Shown: piece after piece, positions 43,091 to 50,735 of the stretch | Layout: each line of letters opens with the position of its first letter | Position numbering within the stretch: position 1 is the first letter of the stretch | DNA from: Nostocoides sp. F2B08 | GTDB lineage: Bacteria; Actinomycetota; Actinomycetes; Actinomycetales; Dermatophilaceae | Length of the DNA: 64,000 bases | Direction: 5' to 3' | Assembly (NCBI RefSeq): GCF_009184895.1 | Contig: NZ_WESE01000002.1 | Coordinates: forward strand, 310,001 to 374,000 | Notes under the pieces: model-generated | What the model was told of the DNA's origin: nothing | The model's database searches: none | What the model saw: only the letters and a program-made list of their open reading frames with translations | Position numbers and translations under genes: made by a program

Positions 43091-43425
43091 CAGGACCCCT
43101 CCTCGCGCGGAATCCCCTCGACCATCTCCTCGAGCCACCGCACCGCCTCGTCGTCGTCGAGGACGAGGCCGGGGTCGAGCGGCGCCTGCCGCAGCGCGCC
43201 GTGGACGTGCACCTCGTACCCGTCGTCGAGAAGCCGCGCCAGCTCGTCGGCGCTCACGAGGACCCGGACGTCGCCGCGCGGGTCCGGGACCCGGTCCAGG
43301 TCGAGATCCGCGACTCTGGCGAGAGCTCGCGCTCTCGGTCCGGCGTGCACCGTCGCCTCGAACCGCAGTGGGTGGTCGTCCGTCCCTGCGGGGGCCTTCC
43401 TCGATGTCCTGGCCATTCTCATCGC
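43090..43425 (-). CDS. small protein coupled to M14 peptidase, prosegment-like
   Basis: This 111-residue protein starts at ATG 43425 after GGGAGG. The sequence LRFEATVHAGPRARALARVADLDLDRVPDPRGDVRVLVSADELARLLDDGYEVHVHGALRQ resembles the N-terminal prosegment/linker found before the catalytic domain of many secreted M14 carboxypeptidases, where a similar ADELARLLDDGYEV stretch occurs. Here it is a separate gene, coupled to the peptidase by a one-base TGATG overlap. A chaperone-like or inhibitory role is inference. Confidence 0.55.
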   Translation of the reverse strand, partial: AMRMARTSRKAPAGTDDHPLRFEATVHAGPRARALARVADLDLDRVPDPRGDVRVLVSADELARLLDDGYEVHVHGALRQAPLDPGLVLDDDEAVRWLEEMVEGIPREEGS

Positions 43426-43521
43426 CTCCCGCCCTCCGACGATCCTCCGGCCGGGATGGGGTGTCAACCGGAACGGCTCGTCGGGGTGCCATCGGCCGGC
43501 CGTCGGGGCGATACTTCGTTG

Positions 43522-43902
43522 ATGACCCGCGTCCCGAACGTGCCGGAGGCCTTCGACGTCTACACCGTCGTCGTCCTCAGACGTCCGGACGACGCCCCGG
43601 AGCTGCCGGACGACGAGCTCGAGGACCTGCAGACGCAGCATCTCGCCTATCGCGCCGAGCTCACGCGGCAGGGCGCGCTCGTGGCCAACGGCCCGTTCGG
43701 GGACCAGAGCGACCCGACGTACCGAGGCATGTCGGTCTTCGCGTGCGGCCCCGACGAGGCGGCCCGGCTGTCCGAGGCCGACCCGTCGGTACAGGCGGGG
43801 CGGCTCAGCTTCGACGTGATGGAGTGGTGGGTCGCCGAGGGCTCCCTCGCCTTCCCGCGGGTCGCAGGAGCCGTGGGGTCACGGCGGACCATGCCCGACT
43901 GA
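43522..43902 (+). CDS. YCII-related domain protein
   Basis: This 126-residue protein reads FDVYTVVVLRRPDDAPELPDDELEDLQTQHLAYRAELTRQGALVANGPFGDQSDPTYRGMSVFACGPDEAARLSEADPSVQAGRLSFDVMEWWV, a typical YciI-like ferredoxin-fold protein. The family has been proposed to have hydrolase or dehydrochlorinase activity. It is convergent with the alcohol dehydrogenase gene, only six bases away. Confidence 0.78.
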   Translation: MTRVPNVPEAFDVYTVVVLRRPDDAPELPDDELEDLQTQHLAYRAELTRQGALVANGPFGDQSDPTYRGMSVFACGPDEAARLSEADPSVQAGRLSFDVMEWWVAEGSLAFPRVAGAVGSRRTMPD

Positions 43903-43908
43903 GCGTCC

Positions 43909-44949
43909 TCAGCGTGTGGGGTCGACCATCGTCATCCCGGAGCCGGCGAGCCGGTCGTACCGCGGCAGGAGCGCGGCCGCGTCCGCCAGCCCCACCGTGC
44001 GCTCGACGAGCCGCTGCGGGTCGAGGCGGCCGGTCTCGATGAGCGCCAGCATCCGGGGGTAGTCGGCGGCCGCCATACCGTGACTCCCGAGGACGTCGAG
44101 CTCCCAGCCGATGACGCGGTCCATGGGGACCCGCGGATGGCCGTCGACCGGCGGCAGGAGGCCGATCTGGACGTGGCGTCCGCGGCGACGGAGGCTGAGG
44201 ATGGCATCGGCGCACGTGCGCTCGGCGCCAACGGCGTCGACGGTGATGTGGCTGCCGCCCTCCGTGAGGTCGGCCACGGCCGCGGGCACGTCGGTGGCGT
44301 CTCCCGCGAGAAGGGTGTGATCGGCGCCGAGCGCCGACGCCGCGGAGAGTGCGCGCTCGCTGCGGTCCACCGCGATCACCCGCGCGCCGTGGGCGCGCGC
44401 GATCATCACCGAGCTCAACCCGACGCCGCCGGCACCGATGACGGTGACCCACTCGCCCTCCCGGACCTGCGCCCGGTCGATCAGCGCCCGGAACGCGGTG
44501 GCGAAGCGGCAGCCGAGGGCCGCCGCGGCCGTGAGGTCGACACCGTCGGGAACGGCGACGAGGTTGGTGTCCGCGGCGTGCAGCGCGACCAGCTCGGCGA
44601 AGGAACCCCAGTGGGTGAAGCCCGGCTGCTCCTGGTGCGGGCAGACCTGAGCGTTCCCCGAGAGGCACCACTCGCACGTGCCGCACCCGCAGACGAACGG
44701 GACGGTCACCGTGTCACCGACCCGCCAGCGACGGACCTCCGGCCCCACCTCGGCGACGACCCCGGCCAGCTCGTGACCGGGCACGTGCGGGAAGGCGATG
44801 TCGTCGTGGCCCGCCCAGGCGTGCCAGTCGCTGTGGCAGATCCCGGTCGCCACGACACGCACGACGACGCCGTCGGGTGGGGACGCGGGGTCGGCGACCT
44901 TCCGGACCAGCGGCTGGGACCGGACCTCGTCGACGACGACGGCTCGCAC
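43909..44949 (-). CDS. zinc-dependent alcohol dehydrogenase
   Basis: This 346-residue medium-chain dehydrogenase has catalytic zinc ligands in TGICHSDWH and PHVPGHELAG, four structural-zinc Cys in the FVCGCGTCEWCLSGNAQVC stretch, and the NAD fold VTVIGAGGVGLSSVMIARAHGARVIAVD. The Asp after the fold favours NAD(H). It sits one base after the SDR stop at the end of the WS/DGAT operon, so interconversion of a long-chain alcohol and aldehyde is a reasonable role. Confidence 0.85.
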   Translation of the reverse strand: MRAVVVDEVRSQPLVRKVADPASPPDGVVVRVVATGICHSDWHAWAGHDDIAFPHVPGHELAGVVAEVGPEVRRWRVGDTVTVPFVCGCGTCEWCLSGNAQVCPHQEQPGFTHWGSFAELVALHAADTNLVAVPDGVDLTAAAALGCRFATAFRALIDRAQVREGEWVTVIGAGGVGLSSVMIARAHGARVIAVDRSERALSAASALGADHTLLAGDATDVPAAVADLTEGGSHITVDAVGAERTCADAILSLRRRGRHVQIGLLPPVDGHPRVPMDRVIGWELDVLGSHGMAAADYPRMLALIETGRLDPQRLVERTVGLADAAALLPRYDRLAGSGMTMVDPTR

Positions 44950-44950
44950 G

Positions 44951-45787
44951 TCAGCTGCGGGTCGGAGCCCGACCGGTGAAGTCCTCCATGGTGTGGTAGA
45001 CGCCGATGATGTGGTCGGCGATGAAGTCCCGCACGCCGATCGGGATCACTCCCTTGAGCATCTCCGAGAGCATCACGGTCTTCGGGAGCACGACGAAGGG
45101 ACTGCCCGCGAGCATCGCGCTCCAGGCCTCCTCGACGACCTCGGCGGGGTCGAGGATCGGCAGCAGCGGCGCCGACTTCGCGCCCTCGAACATCCCGGTG
45201 CGCACGTAGTACGGGCACACCGTGGTGACCTTGACGTGCTCGACGCCGGCCTGCTTCAGCTCGAGGCGAACCGAGTCGGACCAGCCGATGACGGCCCACT
45301 TGGAGGCCGCGTACGCCGCCATCCTCGGGTTCGGGGTGAAGCCGGCGGCGGAGGCGAGGTTGAGCAGTCGCGTCTGGCCGGGGGCGCTGACCATATCGGG
45401 GAGGAACTCGTGGGCGACATACATCGGCGCGAGCGTGTTGACGTCGATCGTGGCGCGGGTGTCCCGGACCGGGTCGGTCTCCCAGAAGTAGGCGTTGCCC
45501 CGGACGATGCCGGCGTTGTTCAAGAGGATCTCGATCGTGCCGACGTCCTCACGCACCGCGGTGGCGGTGGCCGCGATCGCGTCGGGGTCGGCCAGGTCGA
45601 CGACATAGCCCGTCACCGGTGCCGGTCCGTCCGCCAGGTCGTCGAGCGTGCGGTTGAGGGCGTCCTCGTCGACGTCCCAGATGACGACGGCGGAAGCACC
45701 CTCGGCGACGGCGCGCTCAGCGAACAACCGTCCCATCCCCATGGCTCCACCGGTGATGAGGACGGCCTTGCCCTTGACGGATTTCAC
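44951..45787 (-). CDS. short-chain dehydrogenase (fatty aldehyde/alcohol reductase candidate)
   Basis: This 278-residue classical SDR has VLITGGAMGMGRLFAE, NNAGIVRGN, catalytic Ser in NLASAAG and YAASK. The C-terminal part is longer than a standard SDR and has hydrophobic segments (FVVLPKTVMLSEMLKGVIPIGVRDFIADHI), like the membrane-associated SDRs that act on lipid substrates. GTG at 45787 overlaps the acyl-reductase-like stop (GTGA). In context it could reduce the aldehyde produced by that protein; this is inference. Confidence 0.8.
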   Translation of the reverse strand: MKSVKGKAVLITGGAMGMGRLFAERAVAEGASAVVIWDVDEDALNRTLDDLADGPAPVTGYVVDLADPDAIAATATAVREDVGTIEILLNNAGIVRGNAYFWETDPVRDTRATIDVNTLAPMYVAHEFLPDMVSAPGQTRLLNLASAAGFTPNPRMAAYAASKWAVIGWSDSVRLELKQAGVEHVKVTTVCPYYVRTGMFEGAKSAPLLPILDPAEVVEEAWSAMLAGSPFVVLPKTVMLSEMLKGVIPIGVRDFIADHIIGVYHTMEDFTGRAPTRS

Positions 45788-47916
45788 GACGTCTCCTTCA
45801 GCTCGAGCTCTTCGGTTGCATTGTTCTCGGTCGCGCTGTCGACGGGCCGACCGTCCACGCCGGCCCGCGCGGCGAGCGCCGCCGTCCGCACCCGGTCGAA
45901 GTCCTCCTCGGTGTACGGACCGTTGACTCCCGAGATGGTGGCCAACCGCATGCCGTGCTTGAGGCCGAGCGAGTAGATCTCCTTGACCTTCTCCCACTCG
46001 ATGTTGCGGCCGACCGTGAAGTTCTCGTACCGCCCCTCGAGGGCGAGCACGATGGTCTCGGCGAGACACGCATACACGACTCCGTCCGGCAGGCCGATGT
46101 TGCGCATCCGCACGTCGCCGGGAAGCTCGACCTCGCCGGACTCGATGACGAGGACGTCGGGGCGCCTGGCGACGTCCTCGGCCGAGAGATCCAGCGGCCG
46201 CGCGACGTCGGTGATGACGCATCCCGGCTTGACCTTCATGATGTCGAGGACCTTGTGCCCCGCGGCCGAGGTGGCGGTCACGATGACGTCCATGTCGGAC
46301 AGCGCCACCGAGGGGTCGGTCGCGACGTGGATCGTCGCCCGCGGGCTCTCGCGCTCGATGTCCTCCTTGAGCTGGAGGAGCTTGGCGGTCTCCGGGGAGA
46401 CGAGCCAGACCTCGTCCGAGGCGAGGGCGAGGAGGCGGGCGCAGACCGACCCGATCGCCCCGGAGGCGCCGACGACCATGGCCTTGCCGTGGATGATGCC
46501 GTTCGCGTCGGTCTCGGCGATGCCGAGCCGGCGGACCGCCTCGTGCGCGGCCCACAGGGCACCGGATGCGCTGTAGCTGTTGCCCGTCGTCACCGGCAAC
46601 GGCGCTTGGCGGGCGACCGTCACCCCCGCGTCGCCGACCACCTTGGTAAAGGCACCGAGCCCCATGATCTGGGCACCCAGCCGGCGGGAGAGCTCGGCCG
46701 CACCGAGGAGGCGCGAGTACGTGAACTCGGGCGGATGGGCGAGCATCTCCTTCGGGGTCCCGCCGACCGTGATGAGCCAGCCCTCGACCTCGTCCCCGGT
46801 CGAGGAGACGACCCCGGTGACGTGGCTGTAGACGAAGGGCGGCGCATACGCCATGGTCTTCTCGACCACCTGTCCCATACCGGGGAGGTTCGTGATCAGC
46901 CCCAAGGGCTCGACCTGCTTGAAGTACTCGGTCGAGAGGGGATGGATGACGAACGCGAAGCGACTCTTGCGGCGCGGTCCGTTCGGCCACAGCAGCCGCG
47001 GCTCGAGCTCGGCCCGCTGGATGAACTCAGCGAGGTCCGCGGTGGTGACCTCCTGCCCCTTGGGGAGGGTCGCGGCCACCATCGCCTCGAAGACCGCCGG
47101 CACCACGACGACGTCGAAGGGCTGCGGGGTCACGTCGACGACGAGGTCGGCGCCGAGGTCGGCCAGCGTCGCGAGACGGTCCTCGGAGACCGCGCTCGTG
47201 ATGACGGCCTTGCCCTTGAGGTTCGGCAGGCCGAACCGCATCAGCTCGGAGAAGGAGCCGATGATGACGTCCGCGTCGTGCGCCGCGTGGTGCGCGATCC
47301 GCTCGCTCACCCAGCCCGCCGGTCCGGAGATCTGGTGCTTGACGATGCCGGGCGTGAGCCGCCAGGCGAGCTCCCCGAGCTCGGAGGCGGTCGCCGTGAC
47401 CGGGTTGGTCTTGAAGGTGCCGGGCAGCTCGATGTCGTCGCGCGCCTCGTCGAAAAGGATGTTGTCGGTGAACTCGCGCAGGACCGAGATCGTCCGCTGC
47501 CGCGTCGTCCCGCCGACGATGACGACCCGGGCGTTGGTGAAGTACCCCGGAAGCTGTGCCTGGATGCGCCGGATCGCCCACTCCTGGAACACGTCGGCGA
47601 AGAGCGAGTCGTCGCGCACGGGCACCCGGGTGGTCGTGCCCTTGACCTTGCGGAACACGTCGATGTCGCCCGTGAAGTGGCCGGCGGCGCGCGCCTCGCG
47701 GATACCGCTGACGGCGATCGCATCGGCGCTGAGCGACCAGCGCCACACGTGCTTCTCCGCCGCCTCGGCGTCACCGCTCGTCCCGACCCGGACCAGGCGG
47801 AAGTCGTGGCCGGCGAGCGAGACGACCTCGTCGTAGTCCCACTCCTCCCCCTGGAAGGTGACGTTGACGACGAGCTTGGGCTCGGACGCTGAGGTCTTCT
47901 TCTTGCGCGGTGACAT
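45784..47916 (-). CDS. acyl-ACP-reductase-like enzyme with novel N-terminal domain
   Basis: This protein has 710 residues. From about residue 319 (RFAFVIHPLSTEYF) it parallels cyanobacterial acyl-ACP reductase (AAR) block by block: PVTTGNSYSA (AAR: TTGNTHTA), the NADPH fold VVGASGAIGS (483-490), and YACLAETIVLALEGRYENFTVGRN, in which Cys617 aligns with the AAR active-site Cys. Cyanobacterial AAR is about 340 residues and makes fatty aldehyde from acyl-ACP. The first 318 residues are additional; they contain a Rossmann-like VVIVGGTTRQRTISVL and are unknown to me. Eleven bases separate it from the WS/DGAT gene and it overlaps the SDR, so a wax-ester pathway is the natural reading. Substrate (CoA or ACP thioester) is unproven. 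Confidence 0.75.
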   Translation of the reverse strand: MSPRKKKTSASEPKLVVNVTFQGEEWDYDEVVSLAGHDFRLVRVGTSGDAEAAEKHVWRWSLSADAIAVSGIREARAAGHFTGDIDVFRKVKGTTTRVPVRDDSLFADVFQEWAIRRIQAQLPGYFTNARVVIVGGTTRQRTISVLREFTDNILFDEARDDIELPGTFKTNPVTATASELGELAWRLTPGIVKHQISGPAGWVSERIAHHAAHDADVIIGSFSELMRFGLPNLKGKAVITSAVSEDRLATLADLGADLVVDVTPQPFDVVVVPAVFEAMVAATLPKGQEVTTADLAEFIQRAELEPRLLWPNGPRRKSRFAFVIHPLSTEYFKQVEPLGLITNLPGMGQVVEKTMAYAPPFVYSHVTGVVSSTGDEVEGWLITVGGTPKEMLAHPPEFTYSRLLGAAELSRRLGAQIMGLGAFTKVVGDAGVTVARQAPLPVTTGNSYSASGALWAAHEAVRRLGIAETDANGIIHGKAMVVGASGAIGSVCARLLALASDEVWLVSPETAKLLQLKEDIERESPRATIHVATDPSVALSDMDVIVTATSAAGHKVLDIMKVKPGCVITDVARPLDLSAEDVARRPDVLVIESGEVELPGDVRMRNIGLPDGVVYACLAETIVLALEGRYENFTVGRNIEWEKVKEIYSLGLKHGMRLATISGVNGPYTEEDFDRVRTAALAARAGVDGRPVDSATENNATEELELKETS

Positions 47917-47927
47917 CGGGGGCTTCC

Positions 47928-49409
47928 TCACGAGGTGACGGTGTGGGCGGCGAGCGCGGTGAGGTGGCCCTCGACGAGCTCGGCCAGGTGGAGCGAGTCC
48001 GGGATCATCCGGGCATCGGAGGCGACCCCGATGTTGACGGTTCCGTTGTAGCTGAACAGACAGATGCCCAGCGGCTGGTCGCCGGAGGTCGGCACCCACC
48101 CGAGGACCGACCGGACCGGGGCGCCGGCCATGCTGAGGCCGACCCGCGGACCGGGGACGTTGCTGAGCAGCCCGATGGTCTTGTTGGCGAAGTAGTCCGT
48201 CACCCGTCGGGCCACGGCGGAGGGCGACTCGGCGATGAGGCGCTGGAACCCGAACGCCGCAAGCGGCTCGGCGGAGTTCTTCAGCCGGGCGGTCCGCTCG
48301 TGGATCTCGTCCAACAGGGCCTGCGGGTCGCGGATGCCGAGGGGCATCGAGAGCATGACGACGACGAAGTGGTTCCCCAGACTGTCGGGCAGCTTGGCGT
48401 CGACCGGCTGGAGCGAGACCGGCATCATCCAGGACAGGTCATTCACGTCGGTCGCCCCGTGTTCGGCGAGGTAGTCGGTCAGAGCGAGCGAGACGGCCCC
48501 GACGAGGATGTCGTTGAGCGTGCAGCCGTATGCGGTGGCCGCCCCCCGCAGACCGTCGAGCGGGAAGCCCTCGATCCAGGCGACGGACTTCTCCATCCCC
48601 GGGGTTCCGCTCCACGCCTCGGCCTCGTGGCCGTCGGAGAAGAGCATCCTGGCGATCTCGCGCCACGAGTTGCTCAGCTCGTTGTCGAGCGAGGCGATTC
48701 CGGTGACGGCGTCGACGAGCCGGATCGGGTGGCGGGCCAGCTCGAGGGTCTCGCCGACGTGGTGGGCCAGACCCATGGGGTTCGTCGTCGCCATGATCGT
48801 GCGACCGGCGCGCAGCACCGCGCCGGCGGCGCTCTCGGCGTAGTCCATGGTGTCCGCCACAGTGTGTTCGACGACATGGAGGACCCGCTCGAGAGGGTGG
48901 TGGTGCTCGCCGTCCTTGTTGCGGCCGACGACCGGCGGCGTCGCACCCTCGACCGGGTCACACGTGCCCATGAGCATCTGGACGAGCCGGATGCCGTCGC
49001 CGAGACCGTGGTGGAATCGGCTGTAGACGTATCCGCCCGGGCCCTGCTCCTCCGGGCCGGAGAGCAGCTGCATCTCCCACAGCGGATGGGTGCGGTCGAA
49101 CGGTCGGGAGAACTCGTCGGAGACGTACTGGCGGACGGCCTCGGGGCCGCCGTCCGGCAGGGTCACCCGACGCACGTGCCGCTCGATGGCGAAGTCGAGG
49201 TCGTCCTCCCAGAACCACTCGCCGCCGCGCTCGACCGGGATCTGGGAGAGGCGGCGGTACTTGCGCACCATCCGCTCCATGACGAGGTCGGTGTAGGTCT
49301 GGAAGTCCGGCAGCTCGTCGAAGCCGATGAGGCCGTTGACGTGCATGAGGTTGTAGGGCCGGTCCATGAGCAGCCACGTGAGGTCCCCGGGTGCGATCCG
49401 CCGTGCCAT
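47928..49409 (-). CDS. wax ester synthase/diacylglycerol acyltransferase (WS/DGAT)
   Basis: This 493-residue WS/DGAT family acyltransferase has active-site HHGLGDG (residues 133-139, HHxxxDG). The opening MARRIAPGDLTWLLMDRPYNLMHVNGLIGF and the C-terminal ANKTIGLLSNVPGPRVGLSMAGAPV are typical. It joins an acyl-CoA to a fatty alcohol (wax ester) or diacylglycerol (triacylglycerol). AGGAGAG precedes the ATG at 49409; an upstream extension to 49574 is not credible. Being the first gene of an operon with reductase and dehydrogenases, it is likely used as a wax synthase. Confidence 0.87.
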   Translation of the reverse strand: MARRIAPGDLTWLLMDRPYNLMHVNGLIGFDELPDFQTYTDLVMERMVRKYRRLSQIPVERGGEWFWEDDLDFAIERHVRRVTLPDGGPEAVRQYVSDEFSRPFDRTHPLWEMQLLSGPEEQGPGGYVYSRFHHGLGDGIRLVQMLMGTCDPVEGATPPVVGRNKDGEHHHPLERVLHVVEHTVADTMDYAESAAGAVLRAGRTIMATTNPMGLAHHVGETLELARHPIRLVDAVTGIASLDNELSNSWREIARMLFSDGHEAEAWSGTPGMEKSVAWIEGFPLDGLRGAATAYGCTLNDILVGAVSLALTDYLAEHGATDVNDLSWMMPVSLQPVDAKLPDSLGNHFVVVMLSMPLGIRDPQALLDEIHERTARLKNSAEPLAAFGFQRLIAESPSAVARRVTDYFANKTIGLLSNVPGPRVGLSMAGAPVRSVLGWVPTSGDQPLGICLFSYNGTVNIGVASDARMIPDSLHLAELVEGHLTALAAHTVTS

Positions 49410-49475
49410 CCGTCTCTCCTGGTGTGACTCCCGAGTCGCCGCGGGATTCGCTGTCGGTAGCCACGACGACCATCT

Positions 49476-49490
49476 ACTACTCAGTGTAGT
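49476..49490 (-). promoter_or_regulatory. inverted repeat upstream of the WS/DGAT operon
   Basis: ACTAC (49476-49480) and GTAGT (49486-49490) are separated by five bases, 67 bases before the WS/DGAT start. A TACACT within it could be a minus-strand -10, but I find no matching -35. It may be a small operator for a lipid-responsive regulator. Confidence 0.3.
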
Positions 49491-49549
49491 GGCAAGTGGA
49501 GCGTCCGCCGACCGGTCGTGGGTCACACCGTAGACCCCCGGGGCCTTGC

Positions 49550-49690
49550 TGACGAGGCGCGGGATCGCGGTCACGGTCCTCGAACGTGGCCCCCGCCCCG
49601 CCGCCGCGTGGGCGGCCCGCTACGACGGAGTGCGCTTCAACACGAGTATCCGGCGGGTCAACCCCGTGTCGGGGTCGACGAGCAGAGAGG
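49550..49690 (+). pseudogene. fragment of a flavin monooxygenase, both ends missing
   Basis: About 45 codons read ALLTRRGIAVTVLERGPRPAAAWAARYDGVRFNTSIRRVNPVSG. This matches the region just after the first FAD-binding glycine motif of FMO-type monooxygenases (...LERG..P..W..RYD..R.NT.RR). Upstream of it there is an in-frame stop and no GxGxxG motif; downstream the frame continues into the ROK-kinase antisense strand without further homology. It sits exactly between the wax-ester operon and the amino-sugar cluster, so it may mark an old insertion or deletion joint. Confidence 0.55.
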
Positions 49691-49733
49691 CGGGCCACCG
49701 ACTCGACGAGTCGGTCCTGCTCGGCCCGATCCC

Positions 49734-50735
49734 TCACCCCACCTGGTGGGGGACAGCGCGGTCGTCCGGGTCCCCCGCCATCGGGTCATCGTGGTCGACC
49801 GAGGCACGGATGTCGACGAATCGGCGCTGGTCGACGGCCTGCCCGGCCGCGAGTGCGGCTCCCAGTGCGGCGAGCGGAACCGTCGACTCCCGCAGCGTGA
49901 ACCGTTCGTGCAGCCGCAACGACGACAGGAGCGGGGTGGCAGCGGCACTGCGCTGGAGAGCTCCGCTGATGCCGTCCCGTAGGGGGTCGCCGAGCGCCGT
50001 CAGCCCGCCGCCGATGACGACGTCCGTCGCGCCTCCGGCGAGGACGAGGATCTGGATCGCCCGCGCGGTCCCCGCGCAGAGTGAGTCGACGGCCTCCTGA
50101 GCGAGTGCGTCGCCGTCGAGTGCCGCAGCGAACGGGCAGCCTGCTTCCGGACCGGACCGGCCCCAGATCCGGTGCAGGGCCGTTCCGGAGGCGAGGGCCT
50201 CGAGGCAGCCGACCTGCCCGCAGCGACACGGGGGGCTGTCGGCCACCGGGATGTGGCCGATCTCGCCGGCTGCACCGCGCAGCCCTCCGACCACACCGTC
50301 GGGCCCGATGAGTGCCGCTGCGAGCCCGGTGCCGAGGTTGAGGTAGGCGAGGCGGGTTCCGGGGATGGCCGGAGTGGTGCGGTGCACCCACAGAGCGGCC
50401 GCCTTGACGTCCCCGGTGACCGTGACGTCGAGGCCGAGGGCCCGCTGCATGGCCCCCCCGAGCTCCAGCTCCTCGACGCCCAGGTTGACCGCCTGTCGAA
50501 CGATGCCGGTGGAAGGATCGACCAGCCCGGGAACGCACACTCCGACACGCTCGACGACCGGGCTGCCGGCCGGGTGAGGGACGCTCGCGAGGACGCGGCG
50601 GCCGAGGTCCGCGGCCACGGCGACCACCGCCTCCGGACCACGACCGGAGGGCGCCTCGTCGGAGGCGACGACGACGTCGCCGTCCACGACGACGGCGTGG
50701 GTCTTCGTGCCGCCGATGTCGATGCCGAGCCTCAT
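49734..50735 (-). CDS. ROK-family sugar kinase (N-acetylglucosamine kinase-like)
   Basis: This 333-residue ROK kinase opens MRLGIDIGGTKTHAVVVDG (ATP-binding phosphate-1 motif). It has GEIGHIPVADSPPCRCGQVGCLEALASG, the ROK zinc-binding CxCGxxGC signature, and a conserved VIGGGLTALGD. It probably phosphorylates N-acetylglucosamine or a related amino sugar released by the GH3 enzyme upstream. The start at 50735 overlaps the GH3 stop by four bases. Unlike the regulator at 55507 it has no DNA-binding domain. Confidence 0.82.
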   Translation of the reverse strand: MRLGIDIGGTKTHAVVVDGDVVVASDEAPSGRGPEAVVAVAADLGRRVLASVPHPAGSPVVERVGVCVPGLVDPSTGIVRQAVNLGVEELELGGAMQRALGLDVTVTGDVKAAALWVHRTTPAIPGTRLAYLNLGTGLAAALIGPDGVVGGLRGAAGEIGHIPVADSPPCRCGQVGCLEALASGTALHRIWGRSGPEAGCPFAAALDGDALAQEAVDSLCAGTARAIQILVLAGGATDVVIGGGLTALGDPLRDGISGALQRSAAATPLLSSLRLHERFTLRESTVPLAALGAALAAGQAVDQRRFVDIRASVDHDDPMAGDPDDRAVPHQVG

